64,000 nt of DNA, taken from positions 868,001-932,000 of the forward strand of contig NZ_CP016543.2 of NCBI RefSeq assembly GCF_001687665.2. The letters run 5' to 3'. Under the pieces are notes generated by a model. That model ran no database searches, had not been told where the DNA came from, and saw only the letters and a program-made list of their open reading frames with translations. The position numbers and the translations under genes are program-made. Positions 11,998 through 23,368 of this stretch are shown one piece after another (within the stretch, counting starts at the first letter, position 1; every line of letters starts with the position of its first letter). Source of the stretch: Planococcus donghaensis. Lineage in GTDB: Bacteria > Bacillota > Bacilli > Bacillales_A > Planococcaceae.

Positions 11998-12032
11998 TCT
12001 TATATAGCTAAGGATTATAAGAATTTTTTTAA

Positions 12033-12056
12033 CCCACGCTATTGCGTGGGTTTTTT
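12033..12056 (+). terminator. Terminator copy B, beyond the repeat
   Basis: Stem CCCACGC / GCGTGGG with a TATT loop and six Ts, nearly identical to the hairpin at 11838-11860. No gene ends between the two, so copy B looks like a duplicate. Confidence 0.8.
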
Positions 12057-12166
12057 GTGTCTTAATAAATTAGAATGTTCTTATTTTTAGGGTGAAAACC
12101 TATGTTCAGATGCATAATTATGCTAGGATATTAAGTATCGAACTAGTAGAAAGCAGGTGCCGGCAA

Positions 12167-13897
12167 ATGGTTAATCCGTTATGGAAAAATACAGAGATTC
12201 GAAATCAGCTGAAAATCATCACTAAAGAAATTGCGCCGGATCTCGTTTTGACAAATGCAACATATCTTCATGGAATTTTTAAAAAATGGGTAACAGGGAA
12301 CATATGGATATCAAGTGATCGTATCGTATACGCTGGCAAAGAAATGCCGAAAATTGATGCTGCTACGGAAGTGGCTGATATGACGGGTAAATACATTGTT
12401 CCGGGATATATAGAACCTCATGTTCACCCTACTCAATTGTACAATCCTCAAAGTTTTGCAGATTATGCGGCTCAAGGTGGAACAACCATGTTCTTATCTG
12501 ATAATTTAACGTTTTTTATGGCACTTGAAAATAAGAAAGCGTTTTCATTGTTGGATCAATTAAGAGAATTGCCTTTTAGCTATTATTGGTGGACCCGATT
12601 TGATTCACAGACAGAGTTGAACAATGAAGATCAATTGTTCACATCAACTTCAGTGGGGGAATGGTTAGATCGTCAAGACGTGTTGCTCGGCGGTGAATTA
12701 ACAGGTTGGCCGAAATTGCTCGCAGGCGATGATCAAATGCTGTATTGGATTCAAAAAGCGAAAATGGGCTTGAAAAAAATTGAGGGACATTTTCCGGGAG
12801 CTTCAGAAAAAACGCTCGCTCGTATGCGACTGCTTGGAGCAGATGGCGATCACGAATCCATGACGGTAGACGAAGTGGAAATGCGACTTCTTCATGGTTA
12901 CGGCGTAACTCTTCGCCATTCTTCGATTCGTCCGGATTTGCCGAATTTGTTAAAGGGAATTGTTGAACGCGAGTTGAATGTATTTGACAAGCTGATGATG
13001 ACAACAGACGGTTCGACACCAGCATTCCATTTAGATGGTGTAATGGATTGGTGCATTCAAATTGCACTTGATGCAGGTGTGCCTCCGATAGATGCGTACA
13101 TGATGGCCTCTTATAACGTCGCTCGTTATTATAATGTAACAAGTTTGCATGGGTTAATCGCGACAGGACGTTATGCGAATTTGAATATCCTCGATGAAAT
13201 TGAGAATCCGGTGCCTTCAGGTGTGATTTCAAAAGGTGTTTGGTTGAAAAAAGACGGCAAAAAAGTCCGTTCATTGCCGAATATCGATTGGTCGATTTTG
13301 CCGGATTTGGATATAGAATTTGAATTGACAGATGATGATTTCCAATTTTCAATGCCTTTTGGAATTGAAATGGTCAATGATGTTATTACCAAGCCTTATA
13401 CTGTCAGTGTGGATACGCATGATGCCAACTTATCAAAATCACATGACGAAAGCTTTTTAATGCTTATCGATAAGAATGGTAAGTGGCGTGTGAATACCTT
13501 GATTAAAGGGTTTGCGCCGGGTCTGGAGGGCTTCGCGTCTTCTTATACTAGCACAGGCGACATTATTCTTATCGGAAAAAACCGTGAAGATATGTGGCTA
13601 GCCTTTAATGAGATGAAACGGTTAAAAGGTGGAATCATCCTAACTGAGAATGGTGAAATTGTTCAATCCTTGCCACTTCCTTATGGAGGCGTGATGTCTG
13701 ATTTGCCAATGGAGCAATTGATTGAACAAGAACAGGCATTGAAGAAAGCCTTGAAAGAGCGAGGTTATAAGCATGGAGATGCTGTTTACACAATGCTGTT
13801 TTTACAGGCGACTCACTTGCCATATGTTCGCGTTACTCAAAAAGGCATCTACGATGTTAAAAATAAAAAGATACTATTTCCATCCTTTATGAGGTAA
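12167..13897 (+). CDS. Adenine deaminase-like amidohydrolase (YerA type)
   Basis: This 576-residue protein of the adenine deaminase family closely resembles B. subtilis YerA. It shows the metal-dependent amidohydrolase features PGYIEPHVHPTQLYNPQ (an HXH pair), GGELTGWP, EGHFPGAS and DGDHESMT, and a C-terminal adenine-deaminase domain. Family enzymes convert adenine to hypoxanthine, which would suit salvage beside the purine operon, but YerA-type activity is not proved here. The ATG at 12167, after AAGCAGGTG at 12151-12159, matches the homologue; the frame is open to 12092. A YerB-like gene follows after five bases, so they should be cotranscribed. Confidence 0.85.
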   Translation: MVNPLWKNTEIRNQLKIITKEIAPDLVLTNATYLHGIFKKWVTGNIWISSDRIVYAGKEMPKIDAATEVADMTGKYIVPGYIEPHVHPTQLYNPQSFADYAAQGGTTMFLSDNLTFFMALENKKAFSLLDQLRELPFSYYWWTRFDSQTELNNEDQLFTSTSVGEWLDRQDVLLGGELTGWPKLLAGDDQMLYWIQKAKMGLKKIEGHFPGASEKTLARMRLLGADGDHESMTVDEVEMRLLHGYGVTLRHSSIRPDLPNLLKGIVERELNVFDKLMMTTDGSTPAFHLDGVMDWCIQIALDAGVPPIDAYMMASYNVARYYNVTSLHGLIATGRYANLNILDEIENPVPSGVISKGVWLKKDGKKVRSLPNIDWSILPDLDIEFELTDDDFQFSMPFGIEMVNDVITKPYTVSVDTHDANLSKSHDESFLMLIDKNGKWRVNTLIKGFAPGLEGFASSYTSTGDIILIGKNREDMWLAFNEMKRLKGGIILTENGEIVQSLPLPYGGVMSDLPMEQLIEQEQALKKALKERGYKHGDAVYTMLFLQATHLPYVRVTQKGIYDVKNKKILFPSFMR

Positions 13898-13902
13898 CGG
13901 GT

Positions 13903-14946
13903 ATGAAAAAATGGCTGTTCATCTTTATTTCACTCTTCGTTTTGCTAGCTATTGCCGGGGGATTTTGGTTGATGAAAAAAGAAGACGCTACTTCACCACC
14001 GACTCCACCCACACCTGAGCAGCCGGTAGTGGAAAAAGCTTTACCAACGACACCTTTTACAGGTGAATTGATGGATTTAACACCCACAGGTCGACCTGTC
14101 ATGGCAGTTGTAAATAACCACCCTGATGCTCGACCGCAAACGGGGTTAGCCAAAGCAGATATCGTTTTTGAAATGGTTGCAGAATTTAATATCACACGAT
14201 TTGTTGCGCTCTATCAAAGCGAGTACCCGAACAAAGTAGGACCAATCCGGAGTGCTCGTGATTATTTTGTTGAGCTTGCTATGGCTTACGATGCTTTCTT
14301 TGTAGCTCATGGGTATAGTCCGGATGCTCGGGAAATGCTTGAATCGGGCATTATCGATCATGTCAATGGCATGCAATATGATGGCACTTTGTTTCAACGC
14401 TCGACCGATCGCGTAGCACCCCATAATTCATACATCACCATGGAAAATATCACAAAGGCCATGAATAATGCACAGACTTCCACAGAGTACACAGGACAAT
14501 CACCTTATTATTTCTATGACTCAACGGAAAATGATAAACTGAAAGAACAGGCTCTTTCGATTAGGGTAGAATACGGAACAAATAAGCTGTTTTATAGTGA
14601 CTTCTTATATGATAGTGAATCGCAGTTGTACAGCCGATCGGTTAACGGCATAGTGATGACCGATAAAGAAACCCTAGAAACTATAAAAGTCTCAAATGTT
14701 TTAGTTTTTGAAGCACACCATGAGACAATCGATTCTAAAGGGCGCCAGTCCATTGATTTATCTAGTGGCGGAGAAGCTCTGTTATTTCAAGCGGGTGGAG
14801 TTCGTGAAGTCAAATGGAATTCGGTTAATGGAATGTTAGTTCCGTTTTTGGATGGGGAAGTGGTAAAATTGATGCCAGGGAAAACTTGGATTCATATTGT
14901 TCCTACCGATCCAGGAATCGAGCAATCTGTTAGCTATACGCCATGA
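13903..14946 (+). CDS. YerB-like DUF3048 protein, membrane anchored
   Basis: This 347-residue extracytoplasmic protein of the DUF3048/YerB family has unknown function. A hydrophobic segment at residues 4-23 is followed by a Pro/Thr-rich linker (PPTPPTPEQP). The first DUF3048 domain begins near TPTGRPVMAVVNNHPDARPQ, and the GPIRSARDYFVELA stretch is typical. B. subtilis YerB is, as I recall, a lipoprotein; here no cysteine follows the hydrophobic stretch, so it is probably held by an uncleaved N-terminal helix. It lies between the adenine deaminase-like gene and yerC, as in B. subtilis. Confidence 0.82.
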   Translation: MKKWLFIFISLFVLLAIAGGFWLMKKEDATSPPTPPTPEQPVVEKALPTTPFTGELMDLTPTGRPVMAVVNNHPDARPQTGLAKADIVFEMVAEFNITRFVALYQSEYPNKVGPIRSARDYFVELAMAYDAFFVAHGYSPDAREMLESGIIDHVNGMQYDGTLFQRSTDRVAPHNSYITMENITKAMNNAQTSTEYTGQSPYYFYDSTENDKLKEQALSIRVEYGTNKLFYSDFLYDSESQLYSRSVNGIVMTDKETLETIKVSNVLVFEAHHETIDSKGRQSIDLSSGGEALLFQAGGVREVKWNSVNGMLVPFLDGEVVKLMPGKTWIHIVPTDPGIEQSVSYTP

Positions 14947-14978
14947 GGATTGTAGCAATGAAAGGATGAGGAAGCTGC

Positions 14979-15299
14979 ATGCAAGTAGATAAAATTAGAG
15001 GCCATCAAACAGATCAGTTAATCAAAGCAGTTTTGGCCTTAAAAGATAAGGAAGAAGCTTATCGTTTCTTTGATGATTTATGCACAATTAGTGAAATTCA
15101 GTCAATGTCTCAGCGACTCGAAGTCGCACATATGCTTCGCATGAAAAAAACGTACGAAAAAATAAAGAATGAGACAGGGGCTAGTACGGCTACTATTTCT
15201 CGCGTGCGTCGTTGCTTAAATTATGGCAATGATGCTTATGATGGCATGTTAGAACGTCTTTATCCAGATGAAAAACCTTTTGAACTTCCAAAAGACTGA
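14979..15299 (+). CDS. YerC-type TrpR-like DNA-binding protein
   Basis: This 106-residue protein belongs to the YerC/YecD family, which has the TrpR repressor fold. The helix-turn-helix is visible as MRMKKTYEKIKNETGAS-type residues, with TGASTATISRVRRCLNYG near residues 65-82 as the recognition part. Length and sequence match B. subtilis YerC. Its target is not evident from the sequence. It follows the YerB-like gene by 32 bases with a GAGGAAG ribosome binding site, and a terminator follows directly. Confidence 0.85.
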   Translation: MQVDKIRGHQTDQLIKAVLALKDKEEAYRFFDDLCTISEIQSMSQRLEVAHMLRMKKTYEKIKNETGASTATISRVRRCLNYGNDAYDGMLERLYPDEKPFELPKD

Positions 15300-15328
15300 A
15301 CAGAGAACCGACTCTGTTCGGTTTTTTT
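15298..15328 (+). terminator. Terminator after yerC
   Basis: AACCGA / TCGGTT (15306-15311 with 15318-15323) around a CTCTGT loop runs into a T tract. A competing stem, GAACAGAG / CTCTGTTC (15298-15305 with 15312-15319), overlaps it, so the two hairpins exclude each other. Confidence 0.75.
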
Positions 15329-15374
15329 GTTATACTAAATAGATGATAACTGAGATAAAGTTGGGTGAAAAAAG

Positions 15375-16067
15375 ATGGATTTCAAATCATGGCAACATGT
15401 CTTTAAATTAGATCCAGCAAAAGAAATCACAGATGGCCATTTGGAACGAATTTGCAAATCCGGGACTGATGCCATCTTGATTGGCGGCAGTGATAATGTC
15501 ACACTCGACAATGTCCTCCATTTAGCAGAACGTGTGCAGCGTTATCAACTGCCGATGGTGTTAGAAGTTTCTACAATCGACTCGGTAGCTCCAGGATTTG
15601 ACTATTATTTTATCCCGACCGTTTTAAACAGTGACAATCCATTGTGGGTTAAAGGACTTCATCATCAAGCAATTCGTGAGTATGGAGAGTTTTTGGATTG
15701 GGATGAACTAATTCCGGAAGGGTATTGTATTTTAAATGCCGAGTGCAAAGCCGCAAAACTAACAGATGCTCAAACCGATTTGACGGCAGAAGATGTGCTA
15801 GCTTATGCGCGTTTAGCAGAACATTTTTTCCGGTTACCCATTTTTTATATGGAGTATAGTGGCATATTCGGAAATATGGAGCTTGTTGAAAAAGTAAAAG
15901 GCGTCCTTACCAAAACCCACTTGTTTTATGGTGGAGGGATCGACTCAGCTGATACAGCTAAAAAAGCATTTGCTTTTGCAGATACTATCGTCGTTGGCAA
16001 TATTATTTATGAAAATATCGACAAAGCGATTGAAACCGTAGAGGCAGTTGCGGAAACGGCTGGTTAA
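15375..16067 (+). CDS. pcrB: Heptaprenylglyceryl phosphate synthase
   Basis: This 230-residue TIM-barrel prenyltransferase of the PcrB family joins heptaprenyl diphosphate to glycerol-1-phosphate, giving an archaeal-type ether lipid in Bacillales. It begins [13 protein letters not shown] and carries [22 protein letters not shown] and the phosphate-binding [14 protein letters not shown] and VVGNIIYEN loops. Length matches the B. subtilis protein. It precedes pcrA, as in B. subtilis; the pcrA promoter lies at its 3' end. Confidence 0.92.
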   Translation: MDFKSWQHVFKLDPAKEITDGHLERICKSGTDAILIGGSDNVTLDNVLHLAERVQRYQLPMVLEVSTIDSVAPGFDYYFIPTVLNSDNPLWVKGLHHQAIREYGEFLDWDELIPEGYCILNAECKAAKLTDAQTDLTAEDVLAYARLAEHFFRLPIFYMEYSGIFGNMELVEKVKGVLTKTHLFYGGGIDSADTAKKAFAFADTIVVGNIIYENIDKAIETVEAVAETAG

Positions 16068-16095
16068 TCGTTATACTAATAAGAACGAATGTTCG
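16048..16095 (+). promoter_or_regulatory. pcrA promoter with probable LexA (DinR) box
   Basis: A candidate -35 TTGCGG (16048-16053) and -10 TATACT (16072-16077) are 18 bases apart. Just after the -10, AGAACGAATGTTCG (16082-16095) carries the GAAC-N4-GTTC core of the Gram-positive LexA box; the other strand reads CGAAC-N4-GTTC. LexA bound here would cover the transcription start. As I recall, pcrA of B. subtilis is an SOS gene, which fits. Confidence 0.65.
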
Positions 16096-16107
16096 AGGTG
16101 GTGCACA

Positions 16108-18321
16108 ATGGAATTGATATCAAAAAACTTATTAAACGGGATGAACCCGGAACAAGCAGAAGCAGTCAAAACGACTGAAGGACCGCTACTTATTATGGCA
16201 GGTGCAGGATCAGGGAAAACGCGTGTGCTGACACACCGTATAGCTTATTTGGTGCTGGAAAAACAAGTTTACCCATCCAATATTTTAGCCATTACGTTTA
16301 CCAATAAAGCCGCACGTGAAATGCGTAACCGGATTGACGGATTATTAGGGCACGGAACCGGGCAGCGTATGTGGGCATCTACATTTCACTCAATGTGTGT
16401 GCGTATTTTAAGACGGGATATTGACAAATTAGGCATGTCGAAAAACTTCTCGATTTTGGATACAACCGATCAATTAACGGTTATTAAAAATGTCTTAAAA
16501 CAACAAAACTTGGATCCAAAAAAATACGAACCAAGAACAATGTTAAATGCCATCTCCTCGTCTAAAAACGAATGCATTGATGCCGCTCAATTTGCAGCAG
16601 ATATGAACCAATTTAACCCATACGAGAAAACAGTCTCGGACGTTTATACAGCTTATGAGAACCGTTTGAAGAAAAACCAGTCACTGGATTTTGATGATTT
16701 GATTATGACCACGTTGAATTTATTTAACACGGTTCCTGAAGTACTAGAGTATTATCAAAACAAATTTCACTACATTCACGTAGATGAATATCAAGATACG
16801 AATAATGCACAATATCAATTGGTTCAGAAATTGGCGAGCAAGTTTAAAAATATTTGCGTAGTTGGTGATTCAGATCAGTCGATTTATCGCTGGCGTGGGG
16901 CGGATATTACAAATATCCTATCGTTCGAGAAAGATTATCCAAATGCGAAAGTCATCATGCTCGAGCAAAATTATCGTTCGACAAAACGTATATTACAAGC
17001 AGCGAACGATGTAATTCAGAAAAACACGAGTCGTTATCCAAAAGAATTGCGTACGGAAAACGATGAAGGTACAGCCATTACTTTGCATAAAGCAGGAGAT
17101 GAACGTCAAGAAGCACAGTTTGTGGTTCAAACCATTCAAAAGCTAATGGATGAAGAAAACTACAAAACGTCTGATTTTGCGATTCTTTACCGGACAAATG
17201 CACAGTCACGAATTATGGAGGAAATGTTCGTTAAATCGAATATGTCTTACACCATTGTCGGTGGAACAAAATTCTATGACCGTAAAGAAATAAAAGACTT
17301 GTTAGCGTATTTACGTTTGATTGCCAATAATGACGATGATTTATCGTTAGCTCGTGTCATTAACGAACCAAAGCGTGGAATTGGCGCAACATCTTTCGAG
17401 AAAATGGCACGTTTTGCGATTGAACAAGATCGGACAATTATGGATGCGTTACAAGAAGCTGATTTTATGGGATTAACGCCAAAAACCGCACAAACAGCTT
17501 TAGAGTTCCAAAAAATGATTAATAGTTTTACGCAAATGCAGGAATATTTGTCTGTTACTGAATTGGTTGAAGAAGTACTGAAAAAGTCAGGTTATCGTCA
17601 AATGTTGCAAAACGATAAAACCATTGAGGGCGAAAGCCGTTTAGAAAACTTAGATGAATTCTTATCAGTCACAAAAGCTTTTGAAAAACAAAGCGATGAT
17701 AAATCGTTAGTGGCATTCTTAACCGATTTGGCATTGATTTCAGATATTGATTCCTTAGATGACGAAGAAGATGCAGATGGCCCAATTATTTTAATGACGA
17801 TGCACGCAGCAAAAGGATTAGAATTTCCTGTTGTCTTTATTATTGGGTTAGAAGAAAACGTCTTTCCGCATTCACGGTCAAACAATGACGATGAGGAATT
17901 GGAAGAAGAGCGCAGACTCGCTTATGTTGGAATTACGCGAGCAGAACAGCGGCTGTATTTAACACATGCGTCTTCTCGTACATTGTTCGGGAAAAGTAAT
18001 TTTAATATGCCTTCTCGGTTTATTTCGGAGATATCAGAAGATCTGATTGAACAAACACGCGCTCATCATCGTGCTGGGGCTACTACCAGTTATCGACAAG
18101 TACCAAAACGTCCAGCCGTAACACGTCCTAGCTATAATCAGTCAGGCAGTGAGAAATTAGGTTGGAAAACGGGCGACAAAGCAACGCATAAAAAGTGGGG
18201 TACTGGAACGGTCGTTAGTGTTAAAGGCGAAGGCGAACAAACGGAACTCGATATTGCGTTCCCAAGCCCTGTCGGCATTAAACGCTTATTGGCTAAATTT
18301 GCGCCGATTGAAAAAGAATGA
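16108..18321 (+). CDS. pcrA: ATP-dependent DNA helicase PcrA
   Basis: This 737-residue SF1A 3'-5' helicase acts in DNA repair, rolling-circle replication and clearing RecA filaments. Visible motifs include Walker [13 protein letters not shown] near residue 32, [17 protein letters not shown] (motif II), [14 protein letters not shown] (motif III), LEQNYRS (motif IV) and YVGITRAEQ (motif VI). The C-terminal [15 protein letters not shown] segment matches the B. subtilis RNA polymerase-binding tail. The ATG at 16108 follows GAGGTG (16095-16100), and the longer frame to 16048 overlaps pcrB. ligA follows after 15 bases. Confidence 0.96.
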   Translation: MELISKNLLNGMNPEQAEAVKTTEGPLLIMAGAGSGKTRVLTHRIAYLVLEKQVYPSNILAITFTNKAAREMRNRIDGLLGHGTGQRMWASTFHSMCVRILRRDIDKLGMSKNFSILDTTDQLTVIKNVLKQQNLDPKKYEPRTMLNAISSSKNECIDAAQFAADMNQFNPYEKTVSDVYTAYENRLKKNQSLDFDDLIMTTLNLFNTVPEVLEYYQNKFHYIHVDEYQDTNNAQYQLVQKLASKFKNICVVGDSDQSIYRWRGADITNILSFEKDYPNAKVIMLEQNYRSTKRILQAANDVIQKNTSRYPKELRTENDEGTAITLHKAGDERQEAQFVVQTIQKLMDEENYKTSDFAILYRTNAQSRIMEEMFVKSNMSYTIVGGTKFYDRKEIKDLLAYLRLIANNDDDLSLARVINEPKRGIGATSFEKMARFAIEQDRTIMDALQEADFMGLTPKTAQTALEFQKMINSFTQMQEYLSVTELVEEVLKKSGYRQMLQNDKTIEGESRLENLDEFLSVTKAFEKQSDDKSLVAFLTDLALISDIDSLDDEEDADGPIILMTMHAAKGLEFPVVFIIGLEENVFPHSRSNNDDEELEEERRLAYVGITRAEQRLYLTHASSRTLFGKSNFNMPSRFISEISEDLIEQTRAHHRAGATTSYRQVPKRPAVTRPSYNQSGSEKLGWKTGDKATHKKWGTGTVVSVKGEGEQTELDIAFPSPVGIKRLLAKFAPIEKE

Positions 18322-18336
18322 TCGGGAGGAAACTAG

Positions 18337-20343
<2,007 letters not shown>

Positions 20344-20355
20344 GGGGATTTTAAC

Positions 20356-21486
20356 ATGAAACGCATATGGTGGATTCCAATCAGTTTGCTGCTGTTATCG
20401 GGATGTGTTCCTTCGAAAACAGATGAGAAAACAGAAGTGATAAATGAAAAAGAAGAAGTAGAAACGGCAATCATCCCGAGCATGCAGTTGGATGATCAGT
20501 TTTACCGTACGCTTTTGCCCTATAAAGCAAGCGCCACAAGAGGGAAAATCGTTAATCGTTTAAACTCTCGATACGATATTGCTGAAACGGAAAATGGCTT
20601 GTTGCGCTTGTCGCAAAAACAATTTTCGCCGGACGATTATTATTTTCAAGAAGGTCAAAAAATCACGGATGAAGATGTCACTTCATGGTTACGACGTAAG
20701 AGTGAAGACAATCCAGCCGGACTAAATCTTTCAGATGAACGAACTGCAGAACAAAAAAAAGCAGGAGAACGTCCTCCAGCTGAAGTATTGGCACATGTCA
20801 TAGAACAAAATTATTTAGTGAAAACCAATGAAGATACAATCCGACTTGGGGGCATCTCTATCGGTCTTGCGCTGAATTCATCTTACTCTGGTAGTGAAAA
20901 CGGCATTTCCTATGAAGAAGAAATACCGCAAGCGCAACTAGAAAAAGAAGGCAAACGCATGGCAGATGAAATCGTTAAACGGTTGCGTGAAAAAGAAGGC
21001 TTAGCAGATGTGCCGATAGTGGTAGGACTTTTTAAACAAAATGCAGGTAGCTCGATGATTCCTGGCACTTATTTTTCATCAGGCGCTGCACCAGGTGGGA
21101 AAAATGCTGTAGCTAGCTGGAATCAGGTAAATGAAGATTATGTACTGTTCCCCACTTCCGGTAAAGATGAAGGCTATCGAGATATTGATACAGCATTCCG
21201 TAATTTCAAACAAGATGTTGAGATTTATTTTTCTAATTACACCAGTGTTATCGGCACCGGCTTTTATCAAGAAAATGAATTAAAAGAGTTGAAGGTTGAA
21301 ATACCGATTCAATTTTACGGCGTATCAGAAGTGATTGGTTTTACCCAATATGTGACAGGTCTTGTTATAGATCATTTTCCTGAAAATGTATTAATAGAAG
21401 TGAGCGTCACTTCAACTAACGGTCCTGAAGCCTTAATTTTGAAAAAAGCAGGCGAAACAGAACCTTTTGTTCACATTTATGAATAA
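20356..21486 (+). CDS. camS: CamS-family lipoprotein
   Basis: This 376-residue lipoprotein of the CamS (YerH) family has a signal peptide ending in LLLLSG-C, with the lipobox cysteine at residue 17. The mature part is a conserved, extracytoplasmic CamS domain of unclear function. In staphylococci the cleaved signal peptide of CamS yields a cAM373-like sex pheromone; the peptide here would be different (see findings). It starts 12 bases after ligA and ends the operon at a strong terminator. Confidence 0.88.
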   Translation: MKRIWWIPISLLLLSGCVPSKTDEKTEVINEKEEVETAIIPSMQLDDQFYRTLLPYKASATRGKIVNRLNSRYDIAETENGLLRLSQKQFSPDDYYFQEGQKITDEDVTSWLRRKSEDNPAGLNLSDERTAEQKKAGERPPAEVLAHVIEQNYLVKTNEDTIRLGGISIGLALNSSYSGSENGISYEEEIPQAQLEKEGKRMADEIVKRLREKEGLADVPIVVGLFKQNAGSSMIPGTYFSSGAAPGGKNAVASWNQVNEDYVLFPTSGKDEGYRDIDTAFRNFKQDVEIYFSNYTSVIGTGFYQENELKELKVEIPIQFYGVSEVIGFTQYVTGLVIDHFPENVLIEVSVTSTNGPEALILKKAGETEPFVHIYE

Positions 21487-21497
21487 TCTCCACTGAA

Positions 21498-21536
21498 AAT
21501 AGGGATAGCCATGTGGCTGTCCCTATTCATTTTTTT
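21498..21536 (+). terminator. Terminator after camS
   Basis: A 13-base stem (21498-21510 with 21515-21527) with an ATGT loop and a T run. It separates the pcrA operon from gatCAB. Confidence 0.9.
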
Positions 21537-21588
21537 AGAAAAATGGTATGATATAGCGTATGTTTACTGAATCCGGAGGTGTAAAGAA

Positions 21589-21879
21589 ATGGCGAAAATG
21601 ACGAAAGAAGAAGTAATTGAAGTCGCACATTTGGCGAGACTCGCAATTACTGATGAAGAAGCAGAACATTTTGCAGATCAATTAGAAGCAATTACGAATG
21701 CAATGGAATTGCTAAATGAATTGGATACGGAAAATGTTGAACCAACAACGCACGTATTGCAAATGGTCAATGTATTGCGCGAAGATAAATCTGTCCCTGG
21801 ATTAGATCGTGACTTGGTTATGAAAAACGTAAAAGAACATGAAGGCGGACAAGTAAAAGTCCCTACAATTTTAGAATAG
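21589..21879 (+). CDS. gatC: Asp-tRNA(Asn)/Glu-tRNA(Gln) amidotransferase subunit C
   Basis: This 96-residue small subunit belts GatA and GatB together in the amidotransferase that makes Gln-tRNA(Gln) (and Asn-tRNA(Asn)) from mischarged tRNA. It shows the typical [15 protein letters not shown] start and a C-terminal region ending [19 protein letters not shown] ribosome binding site precedes the ATG. It begins the gatC-gatA-gatB operon; gatA follows after 19 bases. Confidence 0.95.
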   Translation: MAKMTKEEVIEVAHLARLAITDEEAEHFADQLEAITNAMELLNELDTENVEPTTHVLQMVNVLREDKSVPGLDRDLVMKNVKEHEGGQVKVPTILE

Positions 21880-21898
21880 TCGGAAGGAGGAACTAAAC

Positions 21899-23368
21899 AT
21901 GTCATTTGTAGAAAAAACAGCTGCACAATTGCAAGAAATGATACATACAAAAGAAACGACAATTGCCGAAATGACTGAAAAAGCATTCGAACGCATTGAA
22001 GCGCTTGAGCCAAAAGTCGATGCATTTCTTGCATTGAACAAAGAACGTGCAACACAACTTGCAAAAGAAATGGATCAAGTGCCTTTTGCTGAGCGTGGAC
22101 CATTATTTGGTTTACCAATTGGGGTAAAAGACAATATCGTAACAGAAGGACTTGAAACGACAGCTTCTAGTCGTATTTTAGAAGGATTTAATCCGATCTA
22201 TAATGCAACAGTTGTGGATAAGTTAAGAGAAGCCGGGATGGTAACAGTCGGTAAATTGAATATGGATGAATTTGCAATGGGTTCTTCTAACGAAAACTCG
22301 TATTACAAAAAAACAAAAAATCCATGGAATCTTGAAACTGTTCCAGGCGGTTCTTCAGGTGGATCTGCTGCTGCAGTTGCAGCGGGAGAAGTACCATTTT
22401 CATTAGGATCAGATACGGGTGGTTCGATTCGCCAGCCAGCCGCTTTTTGTGGGGTTGTGGGGATGAAGCCAACTTACGGACGAGTTTCTCGTTTTGGGTT
22501 AATCGCTTATGCTTCTTCTTTAGATCAAATTGGTCCGATCACAAGAACCGTAAACGACAATGCTTTGTTGTTAAATGCGATTGCAGGTTATGACGACAAA
22601 GATTCAACGTCTGCAAATGTAGAAGTGCCAGATTTCACATCGGCATTGACGGGTGATATTACAGGTCTTCGCATTGGTGTTCCAAAAGAATACTTTGCCG
22701 AAGGTGTTGGCGAAGCAGCTAAAGAAGCTGTACTTGATGCATTAAAAGTGCTTGAAGAACGAGGCGCAATTTGTGAAGAAATTTCACTTCCTCATTCAAA
22801 ATATGCATTATCAACTTATTACATTCTTGCTTCTTCTGAAGCTTCATCTAACCTTTCGCGTTTTGATGGCATTCGTTATGGCTACCGTACAGAAAAAGCA
22901 GGGAGTCTTCTTGAGTTTTACATGAATACGCGTTCTGAAGGATTTGGCGATGAAGTAAAACGCCGCATCATGCTAGGAACGTATGCACTAAGCTCAGGAT
23001 ATTACGATGCTTACTATAAAAAAGCACAAAAAGTTCGTACGTTGATCAAAAAAGATTTTGATGATGCATTTGAAAAATACGATGTCATTGTTGGCCCAAC
23101 AACGCCAACACCAGCCTTTAAAATTGGTGAAATTATTGACGATCCATTAACAATGTATGCAAATGATATTTTAACTATTCCTGTAAACTTAGCGGGGGTA
23201 CCAGCTATTTCAATTCCTTGTGGATTTGAAAACGGTCTACCATTAGGCTTGCAAATTATCGGAAAACATTTCGACGAAGAAACTGTTTATCGTGTTGCGG
23301 ATGTATACGAAAAAGCAACAGATTTCCATAAAAAAACTCCTCAAACATGGGAGGGAGCAGCACAATGA
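21899..23368 (+). CDS. gatA: Aminoacyl-tRNA amidotransferase subunit A
   Basis: This 489-residue amidase-signature subunit releases ammonia from glutamine for GatB. The Ser-cisSer-Lys triad is visible: Lys in [10 protein letters not shown] (near residue 79), then [14 protein letters not shown] and [12 protein letters not shown]. It has a good AAGGAGG ribosome binding site and overlaps gatB by four bases (ATGA). Confidence 0.96.
   Translation: MSFVEKTAAQLQEMIHTKETTIAEMTEKAFERIEALEPKVDAFLALNKERATQLAKEMDQVPFAERGPLFGLPIGVKDNIVTEGLETTASSRILEGFNPIYNATVVDKLREAGMVTVGKLNMDEFAMGSSNENSYYKKTKNPWNLETVPGGSSGGSAAAVAAGEVPFSLGSDTGGSIRQPAAFCGVVGMKPTYGRVSRFGLIAYASSLDQIGPITRTVNDNALLLNAIAGYDDKDSTSANVEVPDFTSALTGDITGLRIGVPKEYFAEGVGEAAKEAVLDALKVLEERGAICEEISLPHSKYALSTYYILASSEASSNLSRFDGIRYGYRTEKAGSLLEFYMNTRSEGFGDEVKRRIMLGTYALSSGYYDAYYKKAQKVRTLIKKDFDDAFEKYDVIVGPTTPTPAFKIGEIIDDPLTMYANDILTIPVNLAGVPAISIPCGFENGLPLGLQIIGKHFDEETVYRVADVYEKATDFHKKTPQTWEGAAQ

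Noticed and set aside
12639..13352. A 237-codon frame on the minus strand inside the adenine deaminase-like gene
   Set aside because: No ribosome binding site and no recognisable protein; the plus-strand frame is a clear family member, so this is an antisense shadow.
21678..22118. A 146-codon minus-strand frame across gatC-gatA
   Set aside because: It lies opposite two conserved genes and reads as low-complexity antisense.
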